Shown here: piece after piece, positions 7,424 through 15,386 of the stretch
Position numbering within the stretch: position 1 is the first letter of the stretch
How the letters are laid out: every line of letters starts with the position of its first letter
Position numbers and translations under genes: made by a program
DNA from: Candidatus Aminicenantota bacterium
GTDB lineage: Bacteria > Acidobacteriota > Aminicenantia > Aminicenantales > Aminicenantaceae
Length of the DNA stretch: 64,000 bases
Direction: 5' to 3'
NCBI GenBank assembly: GCA_011772495.1
Contig: WVZL01000007.1
Location: 119,475 to 183,474, forward strand
Notes under the pieces: model-generated
Seen by the model: the letters and a program-made list of their open reading frames with translations, nothing else
What the model was told of the DNA's origin: nothing
Database searches by the model: none

Positions 7424-9481
7424 TTAAAATGACAAATCAAGCTGGCCAAACCAGGCTGTGTAATCACGAATGTACCCCTGCATCTCAGACCGATTATAGC
7501 TGCTGCGGAGGGAAAGGACTAAGCTGCTGACCTGGATCCAGGGGACCCATTTCTGCACGTTCAGATTCAGGTTCCCTTCCAGATTGAGGAAGCGGGAGAT
7601 ACCTGGGCTCCCGGCTTCGGTCTGCGAATAAGAGCCGTTAAAGGAAACGGAGACGATCTGAGGAATGAACCAGACTTCGGCGAGCAGAAAGGAATTGAGC
7701 ATCTTTTGGCGTTCATCTTGCGCGGGCATGTTTATCCCCGAATAACCCAAGGTCGGCATCAGGGTCAGCCAATTCCCGATCCGGAACGCGCCACTCAGGT
7801 TAGCGGTCAAATTCCGGTTGTCAAGCTGAGGATTGCTGGCGCTCGATAAGCGGGCATTGGTCAGGCTTAAAGTGATATTCCCGGTTCGGCCTAAAATCCA
7901 GTTCAGCGCTCCGGACAGCTGGAGGCCTTGGCTGTCCTGCGGGGAGAACACTTCGCCCTCTATGATGGAGGAGTCCTGGGAATCGTACTTCAAGCTGAAA
8001 TTGAAGGAGAACGGATTAGATAGAGTCCAGATCAGGTTCAGGTTGGCGTTCCTATTCTTGGTCGTCGTCAGGTTAGGCTTGTCGTCCACATTGTCCCGGG
8101 CCTCCAGATAGGAGCCGCTGAGATTGACCCTCCCTAGGTTGAGGCCGAGATTGGCATCATAGATTTTCCGGTCGTTGGCAAAATAGGAAAAGCCGATGGG
8201 ATTGAACTGCGGACTGATCCGGCGGAAGTTGGCGCTCAGGTTGAAACTTCCCAATAGGGCGCTACCGCTTAGCCGCCAGGCGGTTCCTCGAAGCGCATCC
8301 TGATCATCTTCGAGGTTCCCGTCATAGCGGCTCTCAGCGTACTCCCCGCCGAGCGTCACTTTATTCGAAAACAAGCTTATTATCGGGAGAAAAGCCAGAA
8401 CGCGGCCTTGGCGGGCCATGCCTCCCCACATCACACCGACGTTGGAACCAAGACTGGGATCGTCTTTGCCAGCCACGTAAACGACTTTGAACGACAATCG
8501 ATCCTTCCAGAACCGGCTGCCCAACGCTGCTCCGTATAAGGACAGGCCAGGCTTGGGCACGCCGAAACCAGAAAAACCCTGAGGCTGCTGGGCGCTGACG
8601 TCGAAGAGATGGATAGAAGCTTTTCGGCCATAGAACGCGTATTCCACCCCTCTCCGGCCCAAACCTGAAACAGTAAAATCAGATTCCTGGATGTTGATAT
8701 CCCCGACTCTTAGAGTGTGCTCTCCATGAGTCACGGACAGCATCATGTTGGACAAGTCGAAGGGGTTGCTGCCTTCGGGTGGCTCTCCAGCATAGATGAA
8801 ATTCGAATCCAAGCCTAGGCCGAATCGGTTCTTATTGAAATTCCAGGCAACGCGGAAGTTCCCGTCGGCAGTCGCGATTGAACTTTCGGGGTCAGACGAA
8901 CTTTGTTGAATTGGGATCCTGACGCTGGCGTTCAGATCGATCGGCATTTTATATTTTCGGACCATCTGTTCATCTTCGAGAGGTCCAGTCGGAACCGGAG
9001 GGAGGAATGCGCCGCTCTCATCGACTGCTCGGAACGTTGATTCCGGTGCTCCCTGAGGCAAAGCTAGTGTCTGGCCATTGATCGATACCTGAATGAAATA
9101 ATCGAATTCGAGACCAGAGAGCACCGAAGTGTCAAAATTACAGACATAGTCCATCCCGGATGAAGTCTCCATGGGTCGGACCTGGAAATCTTCCAGGTCT
9201 GGGGTCCGGTAGTAGAAGCGCATCCAATCTGCCTGGCCGGCCACTATGGCCTTGATCTCCAAGGACTCCCCGCGTTTGAAAGCTGTCACCGGAGTGTGGT
9301 CGATGGCGGTATCGGCGCCTTCTTGTTGCGATCCTAGCAGAGGAGAGAAGCCCAAGAGAATACAAATCCAAAATATGATGGCAGCGAGTCTACGGCTATA
9401 GTCTCGGCCTTCTCTCGAAATTCTGACTTTTTCTCTCATGGATATAAGAGCACTTTTTTCTAATTGATATAAGAAACCCAT
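7424..9481 (-). CDS. Predicted outer-membrane beta-barrel protein
   Basis: 685 residues. An N-terminal hydrophobic segment (AAIIFWICILLGFSPLLG, ~33-50) acts as signal sequence. Residues ~60-150 look like an Ig-like beta domain with aromatic strands (MRFYYRTPDLEDF). From ~185 on there are many alternating-pattern amphipathic strands with SGSYLEARDN- and FNFSLKYDSQD-like hairpins, and the protein ends in Phe (GQLDLSF), as outer-membrane barrels do. No family name is recognised. The start is uncertain: neither 9481 nor the Met at 9439 has a good ribosome site. It is the first gene of a two-gene unit with the PKD protein. Confidence 0.65.
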   Translation of the reverse strand: MGFLYQLEKSALISMREKVRISREGRDYSRRLAAIIFWICILLGFSPLLGSQQEGADTAIDHTPVTAFKRGESLEIKAIVAGQADWMRFYYRTPDLEDFQVRPMETSSGMDYVCNFDTSVLSGLEFDYFIQVSINGQTLALPQGAPESTFRAVDESGAFLPPVPTGPLEDEQMVRKYKMPIDLNASVRIPIQQSSSDPESSIATADGNFRVAWNFNKNRFGLGLDSNFIYAGEPPEGSNPFDLSNMMLSVTHGEHTLRVGDINIQESDFTVSGLGRRGVEYAFYGRKASIHLFDVSAQQPQGFSGFGVPKPGLSLYGAALGSRFWKDRLSFKVVYVAGKDDPSLGSNVGVMWGGMARQGRVLAFLPIISLFSNKVTLGGEYAESRYDGNLEDDQDALRGTAWRLSGSALLGSFNLSANFRRISPQFNPIGFSYFANDRKIYDANLGLNLGRVNLSGSYLEARDNVDDKPNLTTTKNRNANLNLIWTLSNPFSFNFSLKYDSQDSSIIEGEVFSPQDSQGLQLSGALNWILGRTGNITLSLTNARLSSASNPQLDNRNLTANLSGAFRIGNWLTLMPTLGYSGINMPAQDERQKMLNSFLLAEVWFIPQIVSVSFNGSYSQTEAGSPGISRFLNLEGNLNLNVQKWVPWIQVSSLVLSLRSSYNRSEMQGYIRDYTAWFGQLDLSF

Positions 9482-9720
9482 TCGTTTATCAAGGTTAGAA
9501 GTCTATTGGTCAATCCTAGCCGTTCGAAATCGCTTATTTTTAATGTTATAAATACTCTAAAAAATCGTAAAGATATGCTCAATCCTCTTTAAGGATGAAT
9601 CTTGCGATGATTTTTTTTTAATTTTTCATCACCCCCAAGGAGGATATTAAGCTTGAAGAGAAGTAGAAAAAATCTTCCAAAGAAGATAAATTTTAGACGC
9701 TTTACTTCCATACTTCTGGT

Positions 9721-9758
9721 GGGCGGTTAGCTCAGTTGGGAGAGCGCAGCGTTCGCAA
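9721..9758 (+). repeat. Solo 5' half of tRNA-Ala (att-like scar 1)
   Basis: The 38 bases GGGCGGTTAGCTCAGTTGGG...GTTCGCAA are identical to positions 1-38 of the intact tRNA-Ala at 15289: acceptor 5' strand, D-arm, anticodon stem 5' strand and the whole anticodon loop. Identity stops exactly at the end of the anticodon loop. The continuation (GACGACATCCCC) cannot complete the cloverleaf, so this is not a functional tRNA. A break at the anticodon loop is a known crossover position for tyrosine recombinases that use tRNA genes. Confidence 0.8.
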
Positions 9759-9859
9759 GACGACATCCCCCCTGATGCGTAAATCCTTGATTTTGCCAGG
9801 AATATCAATATTATCAGCGACTTACCTTTAATCTTCCTTTTAGTCCCAGTTTCATATTT

Positions 9860-9915
9860 TTAGCAATTTTTAGTCTTTTTTGTCACAGATTGGGCACACG
9901 GGTATGAATTCATAC
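9860..9915 (-). pseudogene. Decayed integrase-tail-like fragment
   Basis: The minus-strand frame reads ...CAQSVTKKTKNC-stop. The same peptide pattern, AQ(S/Y)V(T/P)K, occurs beside scar 2 (12847) and near the tRNA-Val scar at 61591. That suggests these are the last codons of related phage-type integrases, whose C-terminal tails commonly end soon after the catalytic tyrosine region. Too short for independent identification. Confidence 0.35.
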
Positions 9916-10319
9916 TGAAATAGAGAAGCGGACACTATTTTCAGCGTAGGCCAGTCGAATTGTTATATTTACAATGTTGACACGCTTTTCTTTAAGAATT
10001 TGCATCTTTATTCAAGATATGGTAATAATTGAACAAAATGAGTTTTAAATTCTTCTAACTCAGCACAATAGACCTCCTTTCTGTTGAGATTTATTCGTGC
10101 TGTCTTATTTTTATGTTAAGGAACACAATCATGCTCCAGATAATAAAAATAGAAGATAAGAGTGTTTTTGATAGGAAAGAATACAGAATTCCATGAATTC
10201 CGCAAACGAGCAAGATAAACAAGGTAACACGGAATGGAAAAGAGATTGAAGGAAAGCGAGAATGCAAGATTGAATTGCGGAGAATACTTTTCTTCAGGAA
10301 GAGAAAGAGACGGAAAAAG

Positions 10320-11216
10320 TTGAAAATTGTTATAACTGGTGGAAGTGGAAAATTGGCCGAATACCTCGCTCCTACACTTGCTAAGGAGCATGCAATCCTA
10401 CTCTATGATAAACAGCAACCACAGCACGATAAGTTCTCATGGGTGCAGGGCCAAATCACAAACAGGGCCAAACTCAGTGAGGCGTTCCGAGGCGCAGATA
10501 CGGTGATACATCTGGCGGCTCTGCGGTCCCGTTATAACTATCTCCCGATGAAAGTCATGGAAACAAACGCTTTAGGAACTTTCTGTGTGCTTGAAGCAGC
10601 CTGTCGCGAAGGAGTGAAGAAGTTGTTATTCTCCAGTAGCGACGCGGTTCTTGGATTAGCCCAGAGCACTAATGAGTTAGCGCCCGATTATTTACCGATA
10701 GACGAGAAACATCCCTTAAAACCGCAAGATCCTTACGGAATCAGCAAAATGCTCGGAGAGGAAATGTGCTGCTGCTATGCGGAAGGACGCGATATTGACA
10801 TCATGGCCCTGCGATTTTCTAACATTTTCTGTCCTGGGGATGAGCAAATTTACTTGACCGACACCAAAGATCCGTCAGTGCGGCATAAATCACTTTGGGC
10901 TTGGATTCACGTAAAAGATGCAGTCCACGCCATTTTATGCGCCCTGGTGTCAGGCCCGCAAGGATACGATGTATTCCACATTGCGGCTGAAGATGTCTGT
11001 GTGTTAAGCATGAATGTCCCGAAGCTGGTGGCTACTTACTTTCCTAAGACTCTACTCAGAAAATCTCTTTCTAGTAAAGAAAGTCTTATCGATTGTAGTA
11101 AGGCCAAGGATAGGCTGGATTTCCAGCCACGTATGAGATTCGACGAAACCATGGCTATGGGAAGGTCAGAGCTTTCCAGTAAAAACCATCGGGCGATTAA
11201 GGCTATGAAATCATAG
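10320..11216 (+). CDS. NAD-dependent epimerase/dehydratase (extended SDR)
   Basis: 298 residues from a TTG at 10320, which begins directly with the Rossmann strand KIVITGGSGKLAEYL. The track start (TTG 10275) adds a Lys/Arg-rich leader foreign to the family. The NAD motif is TGGSGKLA (third Gly replaced by Ala), catalytic Ser lies in FSSSDAVLG and the YxxxK motif is YGISK. This class works on nucleotide sugars or related sugars, and the substrate is not evident. The ATP-grasp gene follows 16 bases later, so they are probably co-transcribed. The pair lies between two tRNA-Ala scars and is best read as cargo of an integrated element. Confidence 0.75.
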   Translation: MKIVITGGSGKLAEYLAPTLAKEHAILLYDKQQPQHDKFSWVQGQITNRAKLSEAFRGADTVIHLAALRSRYNYLPMKVMETNALGTFCVLEAACREGVKKLLFSSSDAVLGLAQSTNELAPDYLPIDEKHPLKPQDPYGISKMLGEEMCCCYAEGRDIDIMALRFSNIFCPGDEQIYLTDTKDPSVRHKSLWAWIHVKDAVHAILCALVSGPQGYDVFHIAAEDVCVLSMNVPKLVATYFPKTLLRKSLSSKESLIDCSKAKDRLDFQPRMRFDETMAMGRSELSSKNHRAIKAMKS

Positions 11217-11232
11217 AGTTAACTCGATAATT

Positions 11233-12204
11233 ATGAAGATTGCAATAATTTATCATCCAGGCCGAATGCGGGCGACCGAAAATAAAATACACGGATCACA
11301 CCGCAAAATCCTGTACCCCACTCTTACTCGGGTGCGCAAGGCATTCTTGCGTGCGCATCATAAGGTTTTAACCATTGACGGACGCGGCAACCTATTTGCG
11401 AAGCTCAAGAGAACCAAGCCTGATATCGTGTTCAACTGGTACTCAATGCCAGGCATAGCCCAGGCGTATGTCCCGGCGCTCTTGGAGAAGATAGATATGC
11501 CTTATACTGGCTGCAGTGCTCTATGCCATGCTCTGGCCATGCATAAGGGGCTGGCGAGTAAAGTCCTTCGATACGACAAATTGCCTGTGCCACCATTCAC
11601 TTTGGTCAGTCGAAAGCAACGGGAGCCCTCTCGACGGGTAGAATTCCCAGTTCTGGTTAAGCCCTGCTCTTTAGGGGCGAGTGAAGGAGTGTCGGAAGAG
11701 TCTTTCGTCGAATCGGCCGAAGAGCTACCTGGGGCGATAGATGCTGCTCTTGCAGTAGACAAGGAAGCGGTCGTAACAAAGTATATCTCTGGGCGCGAAC
11801 TGACCGTCGGTATTATCGGCAACAGGAAATTACAAATTCTGCCAATCCTGGAGAAGCAATTCGACATTTCCTCAGGCGCTCCACGAATCTTTACCGAAAG
11901 GATGAAGAAGAAATCTGCCCATTGGCACTACAACGTGACAGTTCCTAATCTGAAAGCAGATGAGGAGGCGGCCGTGAACAAGATAACGACAAGAGCATAC
12001 CGTTCGATGAGGTGTAACGATTATGCGCGAGTGGACATTCGTCTGGATAAACAAAAGACTCCCTGGGTCCTCGAAGTGAACACCCTCCCGGGAATTTATC
12101 CGAAATTCAGCCCCATGGCTAGGATGGCCAATGAAATGGGCAAGACAGCCGAGTATCTGGCTTTGCGGATCCTTGAAGAGGCCATGGAGAGGCATGGTTT
12201 ATGA
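11233..12204 (+). CDS. D-Ala-D-Ala-ligase-like ATP-grasp enzyme
   Basis: 323 residues with the three-domain layout of Ddl: a preATP-grasp N-domain (~1-95), a central domain with VKPCSLGASEGVS (glycine-rich ATP loop, ~140-155) and KYISGRELTVGIIG, and a C-domain with ARVDIRLD and EVNTLPGI, where E and N bind the Mg-ATP. Family members ligate a carboxylate to an amine through an acyl-phosphate. The length is slightly short of Ddl and the omega-loop differs. Together with the upstream epimerase and its island location, this points to an amino-acid or peptide ligase in a specialised pathway, not the housekeeping cell-wall enzyme. That role is inference. Confidence 0.75.
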   Translation: MKIAIIYHPGRMRATENKIHGSHRKILYPTLTRVRKAFLRAHHKVLTIDGRGNLFAKLKRTKPDIVFNWYSMPGIAQAYVPALLEKIDMPYTGCSALCHALAMHKGLASKVLRYDKLPVPPFTLVSRKQREPSRRVEFPVLVKPCSLGASEGVSEESFVESAEELPGAIDAALAVDKEAVVTKYISGRELTVGIIGNRKLQILPILEKQFDISSGAPRIFTERMKKKSAHWHYNVTVPNLKADEEAAVNKITTRAYRSMRCNDYARVDIRLDKQKTPWVLEVNTLPGIYPKFSPMARMANEMGKTAEYLALRILEEAMERHGL

Positions 12205-12327
12205 GCGTCAGGCCTTTGTGAGTGAGTATAAGGATGTCGTATTTAAGCATAATTTATCGGAGAGATCATAGCATTCGTAAATAAATCACTCCTTGGTGTG
12301 TAAGTCTTTGGTTTTGTGGGAAATAAG

Positions 12328-12477
12328 GTGATAAAGACTGTCGTTATTCTTGCAATGCCCCGCAGCGGTTCCTCTCTTCTGGCAGGTATTCTTCATCGTT
12401 TAGGTGTCTAGATGGGTAAAGAAGAAGATTTGAATGTGGGGAAGCATTTAATCAGGTATGGTTGTTATGAAAATTAA
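12328..12477 (+). pseudogene. Truncated sulfotransferase-family gene
   Basis: The frame from GTG 12328 reads TVVILAMPRSGSSLLAGILHRLGV, then an in-frame TAG, then MGKEEDLNVGKHLIRYGCYEN and a TAA. MPRSGSS is the 5'-phosphosulfate-binding loop of PAPS-dependent sulfotransferases. LxxxLHxLGVxMG...GxYEN is the usual continuation, so both pieces come from one N-terminal region. Everything beyond ~50 codons is missing. It lies 123 bases after the ATP-grasp gene and may once have been in the same cassette. Confidence 0.7.
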
Positions 12478-12519
12478 TCTTTTATAGCTTTTAATGAGAA
12501 CATTCTTTTCCACAGTGAA

Positions 12520-12620
12520 TAGGGTCGGTCCAATCTAATTGATTTATTTTTAACAATTTAGGGTTAACTTTGCTGCCTTTTTAGGTCTTAAAGCAGTGAT
12601 TTTAGAGTCGAAATCATTGG
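12520..12620. repeat. 5' fragment of the ~230-bp GGGGTCAGACC element
   Basis: Starts TAGGGTCGGTCCAATCTAA (degenerate terminal repeat) and continues with GCTGCCTTTTTAGGTCTTA, identical to the copy at 27100, then AGCAGTGATTTTAGAGTCGAAA. It ends near the debris upstream of tRNA-Ala scar 2. The right terminal repeat is missing. Confidence 0.6.
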
Positions 12621-12707
12621 TATAAGACAAATGAGATTAAGTGAGAAAGTAGAAAAAAGACTCAAAAAGTGATAAATTTTTAGGTTCATTCATAATTGAT
12701 TTCTGGT

Positions 12708-12745
12708 GGGCGGTTAGCTCAGCTGGGAGAGCGCAGCGTTCGCAA
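12708..12745 (+). repeat. Solo 5' half of tRNA-Ala (att-like scar 2)
   Basis: 38 bases, GGGCGGTTAGCTCAGCTGGG...GTTCGCAA, with one substitution relative to tRNA-Ala positions 1-38. As in scar 1, homology to the tRNA ends at the last base of the anticodon loop. The sequence then continues in parallel with scar 1 (CCTGATGC(G/A)TA..., ATCAATATTA(T/C)(T/C)AGCGA, TTACCTTT(A/G)ATCTTC), so the two scars share their downstream flank. No functional cloverleaf can form. Confidence 0.8.
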
Positions 12746-12846
12746 GAAGATAAACTCCCTGATGCATAGCACCTTCACTTTAAGAAAAATATCAATATTA
12801 TTAGCGATTTACCTTTGATCTTCTTTTCAGTTCCTTTGCCATATTT

Positions 12847-12894
12847 TCAGGTATTTTCAATCACTTTTGTCACATATTGGGCAGATGGGGAGAC
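12847..12894 (-). pseudogene. Decayed integrase-tail-like fragment
   Basis: Minus-strand frame ...SAQYVTKVIENT-stop, the counterpart of the AQSVTKKTKNC frame beside scar 1. The conserved spacing from the tRNA half to this tail (~100 nt) argues for common descent of both flanks. Identification as integrase rests on this pattern and on the context only. Confidence 0.35.
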
Positions 12895-13209
12895 GTGGCA
12901 ACTTTCCTGCCTTGGCAAGAATCATCTCATTTCTATGAACTAACAGGAGTATTTGATGAAAGGAAGGTTGGCAGCGGGATTTGGATTTAAACCACCGACC
13001 TCCTGATTATATGCCTTTTGTATTTCGATCCGCTTAGAAATTCTAACTTGCTGATTTTAAATAAAATTAGTTTCAAAATAGAGAAATGTTGGGATATATC
13101 TTTAAAAATAAGTCTAGGTTATATGGACGGTCAATCAGTAAACGAGTCTCGGTTTATTTTAGTTTAGGATGGAAGGAATGGTCTTGAATAAACCATCCAC
13201 AGTGAACAG

Positions 13210-13257
13210 AAAAGAAAATCGTCGGGTTGAACCTTTGGAAATGATTCAACCCGACGA
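13210..13257 (-). terminator. Rho-independent terminator of the barrel gene
   Basis: A perfect 13-bp stem TCGTCGGGTTGAA/TTCAACCCGACGA (13219-13231 with 13245-13257) around a 13-nt loop lies 14 bases past the stop codon of the minus-strand gene. On the minus strand the stem is followed by TTTTCTTTTC. Confidence 0.85.
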
Positions 13258-13270
13258 GTGAAATTTAATG

Positions 13271-14017
13271 TTAGAACCTTATAACAGCATGTGCGAGCAC
13301 GGGAAAAGTCCAGCGATCTCCCACATCATTAAGGTTCTCTAAGCCTGTTCCGGCAAGACCTTCAATCTGGCTGGGTTTTGCTTGGTAATGTATACCGCCC
13401 TCAACACCGAGTGCTAGATTCGAATTCATATCAATCCGGAAACCAGCATTGCCACCAAAAGCGATGACAGTTGAGCTGTCATAAAAATTCACATCCTCTA
13501 AGACAACTGCTGCAGCGGGTACGCTCAATCTCGCATTGATAGCATCGATGAATTTTACTCCCCCAGTGACAGAAGCGTAAGGCTTGAAAACTGAATCGAC
13601 TATGAAGAAATGGCGATAACCCAGTTCAAAACCAAACTCCTGATAATCATCAAAGAGAGCAAAGAGTGGGAGCCCAGCAACATCTCCTACCTGCAATTCC
13701 TCAGCGCTGGTCTTGGCATAAGTGAAAATGCCTAAAATCTCTCCCCATTTCCATATGCCATAGCCGAGGGAAACCTGCAAATTTGGAGCTGTCTGATAGA
13801 CATCACCGAAACTTTTTGCCTGAACCGTAGTGGGAAGACCCAAAACAATTCCAGTGCCGGCATCGTGTACGTCGCCGCTGATTTCAGCATCGATGCCGCC
13901 GTACACTGCTAATGACCATTTGCCCTTTATCTGCATGTTATCAGGCTGAGCATGAACGAATGCAGGAAGACAAATGAACAGAGTCGCAATAGCCATAGTG
14001 GCAACTGCTTTTTTCAT
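13271..14017 (-). CDS. Small outer-membrane beta-barrel protein
   Basis: 248 residues from the ATG at 14017, which has AGGAGGTTAGCA upstream. The track start at 14101 adds an unlikely leader. Signal peptide MKKAVATMAIATLFICLPAFVHA. The mature part alternates hydrophobic/polar strands (LQVSLGYGIWKWGEILGIFTY, EFGFELGYRHFFIVD, SNLALGVEGGIHY) and ends in VLAHAVIRF with a terminal Phe, as in eight-stranded OmpA/OmpW-like porins. No motif gives a substrate. A strong terminator follows and a promoter is predicted about 100 bp upstream, so it is monocistronic. It lies between tRNA-Ala scar 2 and the intact tRNA, so it may be island cargo. Confidence 0.65.
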   Translation of the reverse strand: MKKAVATMAIATLFICLPAFVHAQPDNMQIKGKWSLAVYGGIDAEISGDVHDAGTGIVLGLPTTVQAKSFGDVYQTAPNLQVSLGYGIWKWGEILGIFTYAKTSAEELQVGDVAGLPLFALFDDYQEFGFELGYRHFFIVDSVFKPYASVTGGVKFIDAINARLSVPAAAVVLEDVNFYDSSTVIAFGGNAGFRIDMNSNLALGVEGGIHYQAKPSQIEGLAGTGLENLNDVGDRWTFPVLAHAVIRF

Positions 14018-14115
14018 TGCTAACCTCCTTTTTTTTGCGAATTGGTGCTTTTTGGAAATAATTTGGCCAAATATCTCATGAGCACTTTTCGCTATAATCA
14101 TTTTTCAATTTTAAA

Positions 14116-14144
14116 ATATTATAATAATTGGAAAATAAAGTCAA
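14116..14144 (-). promoter_or_regulatory. Possible sigma-70 promoter for the barrel gene
   Basis: On the minus strand TTGACT (14139-14144) is followed after 17 bases by TAATAT (14116-14121), about 100 bases ahead of the ATG at 14017. The region is very AT-rich, so chance matches are possible. Confidence 0.35.
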
Positions 14145-14295
14145 GTAATTTTATAGATTTTATAGGAATTATATTTTTAATTGTTTATCTTTTGATTTTG
14201 CTAACATAGTAATACGCAATAATTCTGGTCTTGAGTCTATGAATGCTGGACTGTGATTTGTTCGTCGCTGCTTTCAACAAACAAAGAAAATCGAT

Positions 14296-14913
14296 TTGTT
14301 TTTTGGGATTCTTCTTTCGATTCTTTCTTCCCAATTTTTATGGTATTATTCATTTTCTCCAAAAGAGGATAGACAAGTGCATCTTCATAAACGGATCATG
14401 CTGGGAATAAATGTTCTTGGTGGCACGGCTGTAATTTCCAGCTATGTTTATGGATTTCTTACCAATCCAACCGATAGCGGAAGTTTATGGGGTGGAATTC
14501 CAGATTCCATGAAACCTTTCTATGTAACATCGATGTTTATGGCGGCTGCAGGATATTTCCTCTATTCCTATTTCCTACTTTTCCGCGCTAATCCTAATGT
14601 CATCAGAGTTGCTCGGTGGTTCGGATTTAGCATATTTAACATGATATACGTACTCATCCTTTTTCCCTCCGCCCTCTGGATGCCTCTGACCTTTAAGATG
14701 ATCGCCGCCCCCAACCCTCTCCTATCGATTGCCATCCGCTTAATCCTTTGGTGTATTGGGTTGTTTTCACTGATACTCGTCATTGCTCTTCTGTGTCTCC
14801 GCCCACGAAAGCCAGCCATTGCTTACTGGCTCGCCGTGGTTGGAAGCATAGTCTTTTTCGTTCAAACTGGAATTCTGGATGCGATAATATGGGTCATTCA
14901 TTTTCCTGCTTGA
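14296..14913 (+). CDS. Hypothetical six-helix membrane protein
   Basis: 205 residues with about six hydrophobic helices (~1-18, 35-58, 78-98, 108-133, 143-168, 178-200) and short polar loops such as PKEDRQVHLHKR. No family recognised. The start is a TTG without a clear ribosome site, so the N-terminus is uncertain, although the frame is open and hydrophobic from there. It stands alone between the barrel gene and the integrase relic, within the tRNA-Ala-bounded region. Confidence 0.5.
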   Translation: MFFGILLSILSSQFLWYYSFSPKEDRQVHLHKRIMLGINVLGGTAVISSYVYGFLTNPTDSGSLWGGIPDSMKPFYVTSMFMAAAGYFLYSYFLLFRANPNVIRVARWFGFSIFNMIYVLILFPSALWMPLTFKMIAAPNPLLSIAIRLILWCIGLFSLILVIALLCLRPRKPAIAYWLAVVGSIVFFVQTGILDAIIWVIHFPA

Positions 14914-14984
14914 TGCGAAATTTTAAGACAGACATTTCGAACATTTTAACATGAAGATAGCTGCCAGCAATCTAAAAAACAGGA

Positions 14985-15288
14985 ATGAGAAAAAGAGAAA
15001 TCGCCAATCTCAAAAGGGACCATGATTTGCACCATACTTATGCTTCAAGATTCGTTAGGACAAGAATGGACCTCACAATGGTTAGGGATTTATTGGGACA
15101 TCATTCAGTTAAAACCACAGAGCAATGTACACCTTCGAATCAAGAGCAGAAGAGAAAAGCAGTTGAGCTTTTAAGCAGTGAAAGCGATGGAAAAAAGACT
15201 GAAAAAGTGTTAAATTGGTCACTTGTTGGTCACACGGAAGAAAAAGGTAAAATCGAAAATCCTTTAATTCCTTTATTATCAACACGGT
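14985..15288 (+). pseudogene. Tyrosine-recombinase (integrase) C-terminal remnant
   Basis: The reading frame gives HDLHHTYASRFV..MVRDLLGHHSVKTTEQCTPSNQEQKRKAVELL, an unmistakable match to the catalytic end of phage-type integrases (HDLRHTFAS...LLGHxSxxTTERYTH...KRKAVExL). Two catalytic positions are lost: Arg of HxxR is His (HDLH), and the nucleophilic Tyr in ERY is replaced (EQC). The N-terminal 250 or so residues are missing. The frame runs on into tRNA-Ala. Its position immediately before a tRNA gene, and the related debris next to two tRNA-Ala halves, identify it as the relic of an element that used this tRNA. Confidence 0.85.
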
Positions 15289-15361
15289 GGGCGGTTAGCT
15301 CAGTTGGGAGAGCGCAGCGTTCGCAACGCTGAGGTCGGGGGTTCAAATCCCCTACCGTCCA
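15289..15361 (+). tRNA. tRNA-Ala (anticodon CGC)
   Basis: A complete cloverleaf of 73 nt: acceptor GGGCGGT/ACCGTCC with a G3-U70 pair (the alanine identity element), D-arm GCTC...GAGC, anticodon stem CAGCG/CGCTG around loop TTCGCAA (anticodon CGC, codon GCG), variable loop AGGTC, T-arm GGGGG TTCAAAT CCCCT, discriminator A. CCA is not encoded. It is the parental gene of the two 38-nt scars at 9721 and 12708. Confidence 0.95.
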
Positions 15362-15386
15362 CTTTCAGGAATGATTTGAGATAACA

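Larger units (their letters stand above)
9482..10319. other. Gene-free region with tRNA-Ala scar and integrase debris
   Basis: No credible gene lies in these ~840 bases. They contain a decayed stretch (about 9640-9720) that aligns with the region before the tRNA-Ala copies at 12708 and 15289, the 5' half of tRNA-Ala (9721-9758), and a short integrase-tail-like minus-strand reading frame (9860-9915). AT-rich sequence without recognisable structure runs to the epimerase gene. The ORF at 10116-10391 (-) overlaps the epimerase start and shows no protein character. Confidence 0.6.
12205..13270. other. Gene-free debris region
   Basis: About 1.07 kb without an intact gene. In order it holds the sulfotransferase pseudogene, a truncated GGGGTCAGACC element, decayed integrase-like sequence (12640-12700), tRNA-Ala scar 2, an integrase-tail-like minus-strand fragment, unremarkable AT-rich DNA (12900-13200), and the terminator of the barrel gene at 13271. 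Confidence 0.6.
9660..15361. mobile_element. Composite remnant of integrative elements stacked at tRNA-Ala(CGC)
   Basis: The region is bounded on the right by intact tRNA-Ala and contains two further copies of its first 38 nt, at 9721 and 12708. Each copy is preceded by decayed sequence alignable to the integrase tail at 15180 (the AAAAAAGACT(C/G)AAAAAGTG block). The two scars are followed by alignable sequence ending in minus-strand frames with AQ(S/Y)VTK. The cargo between scars is an epimerase, an ATP-grasp enzyme, a broken sulfotransferase and an outer-membrane barrel. Interpreted as successive insertions by a tRNA-Ala-specific tyrosine recombinase with later decay. Exact ends are inferred. 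Confidence 0.45.

Noticed and set aside
10116-10391. Minus-strand ORF overlapping the epimerase start
   Set aside because: Overlaps a real gene for part of its length and has no protein-like pattern.
15289-15332. Extension of the integrase ORF through tRNA-Ala
   Set aside because: The peptide WAVSSVGRAQRSQR is the tRNA itself read in frame. The frame stays open there by chance.
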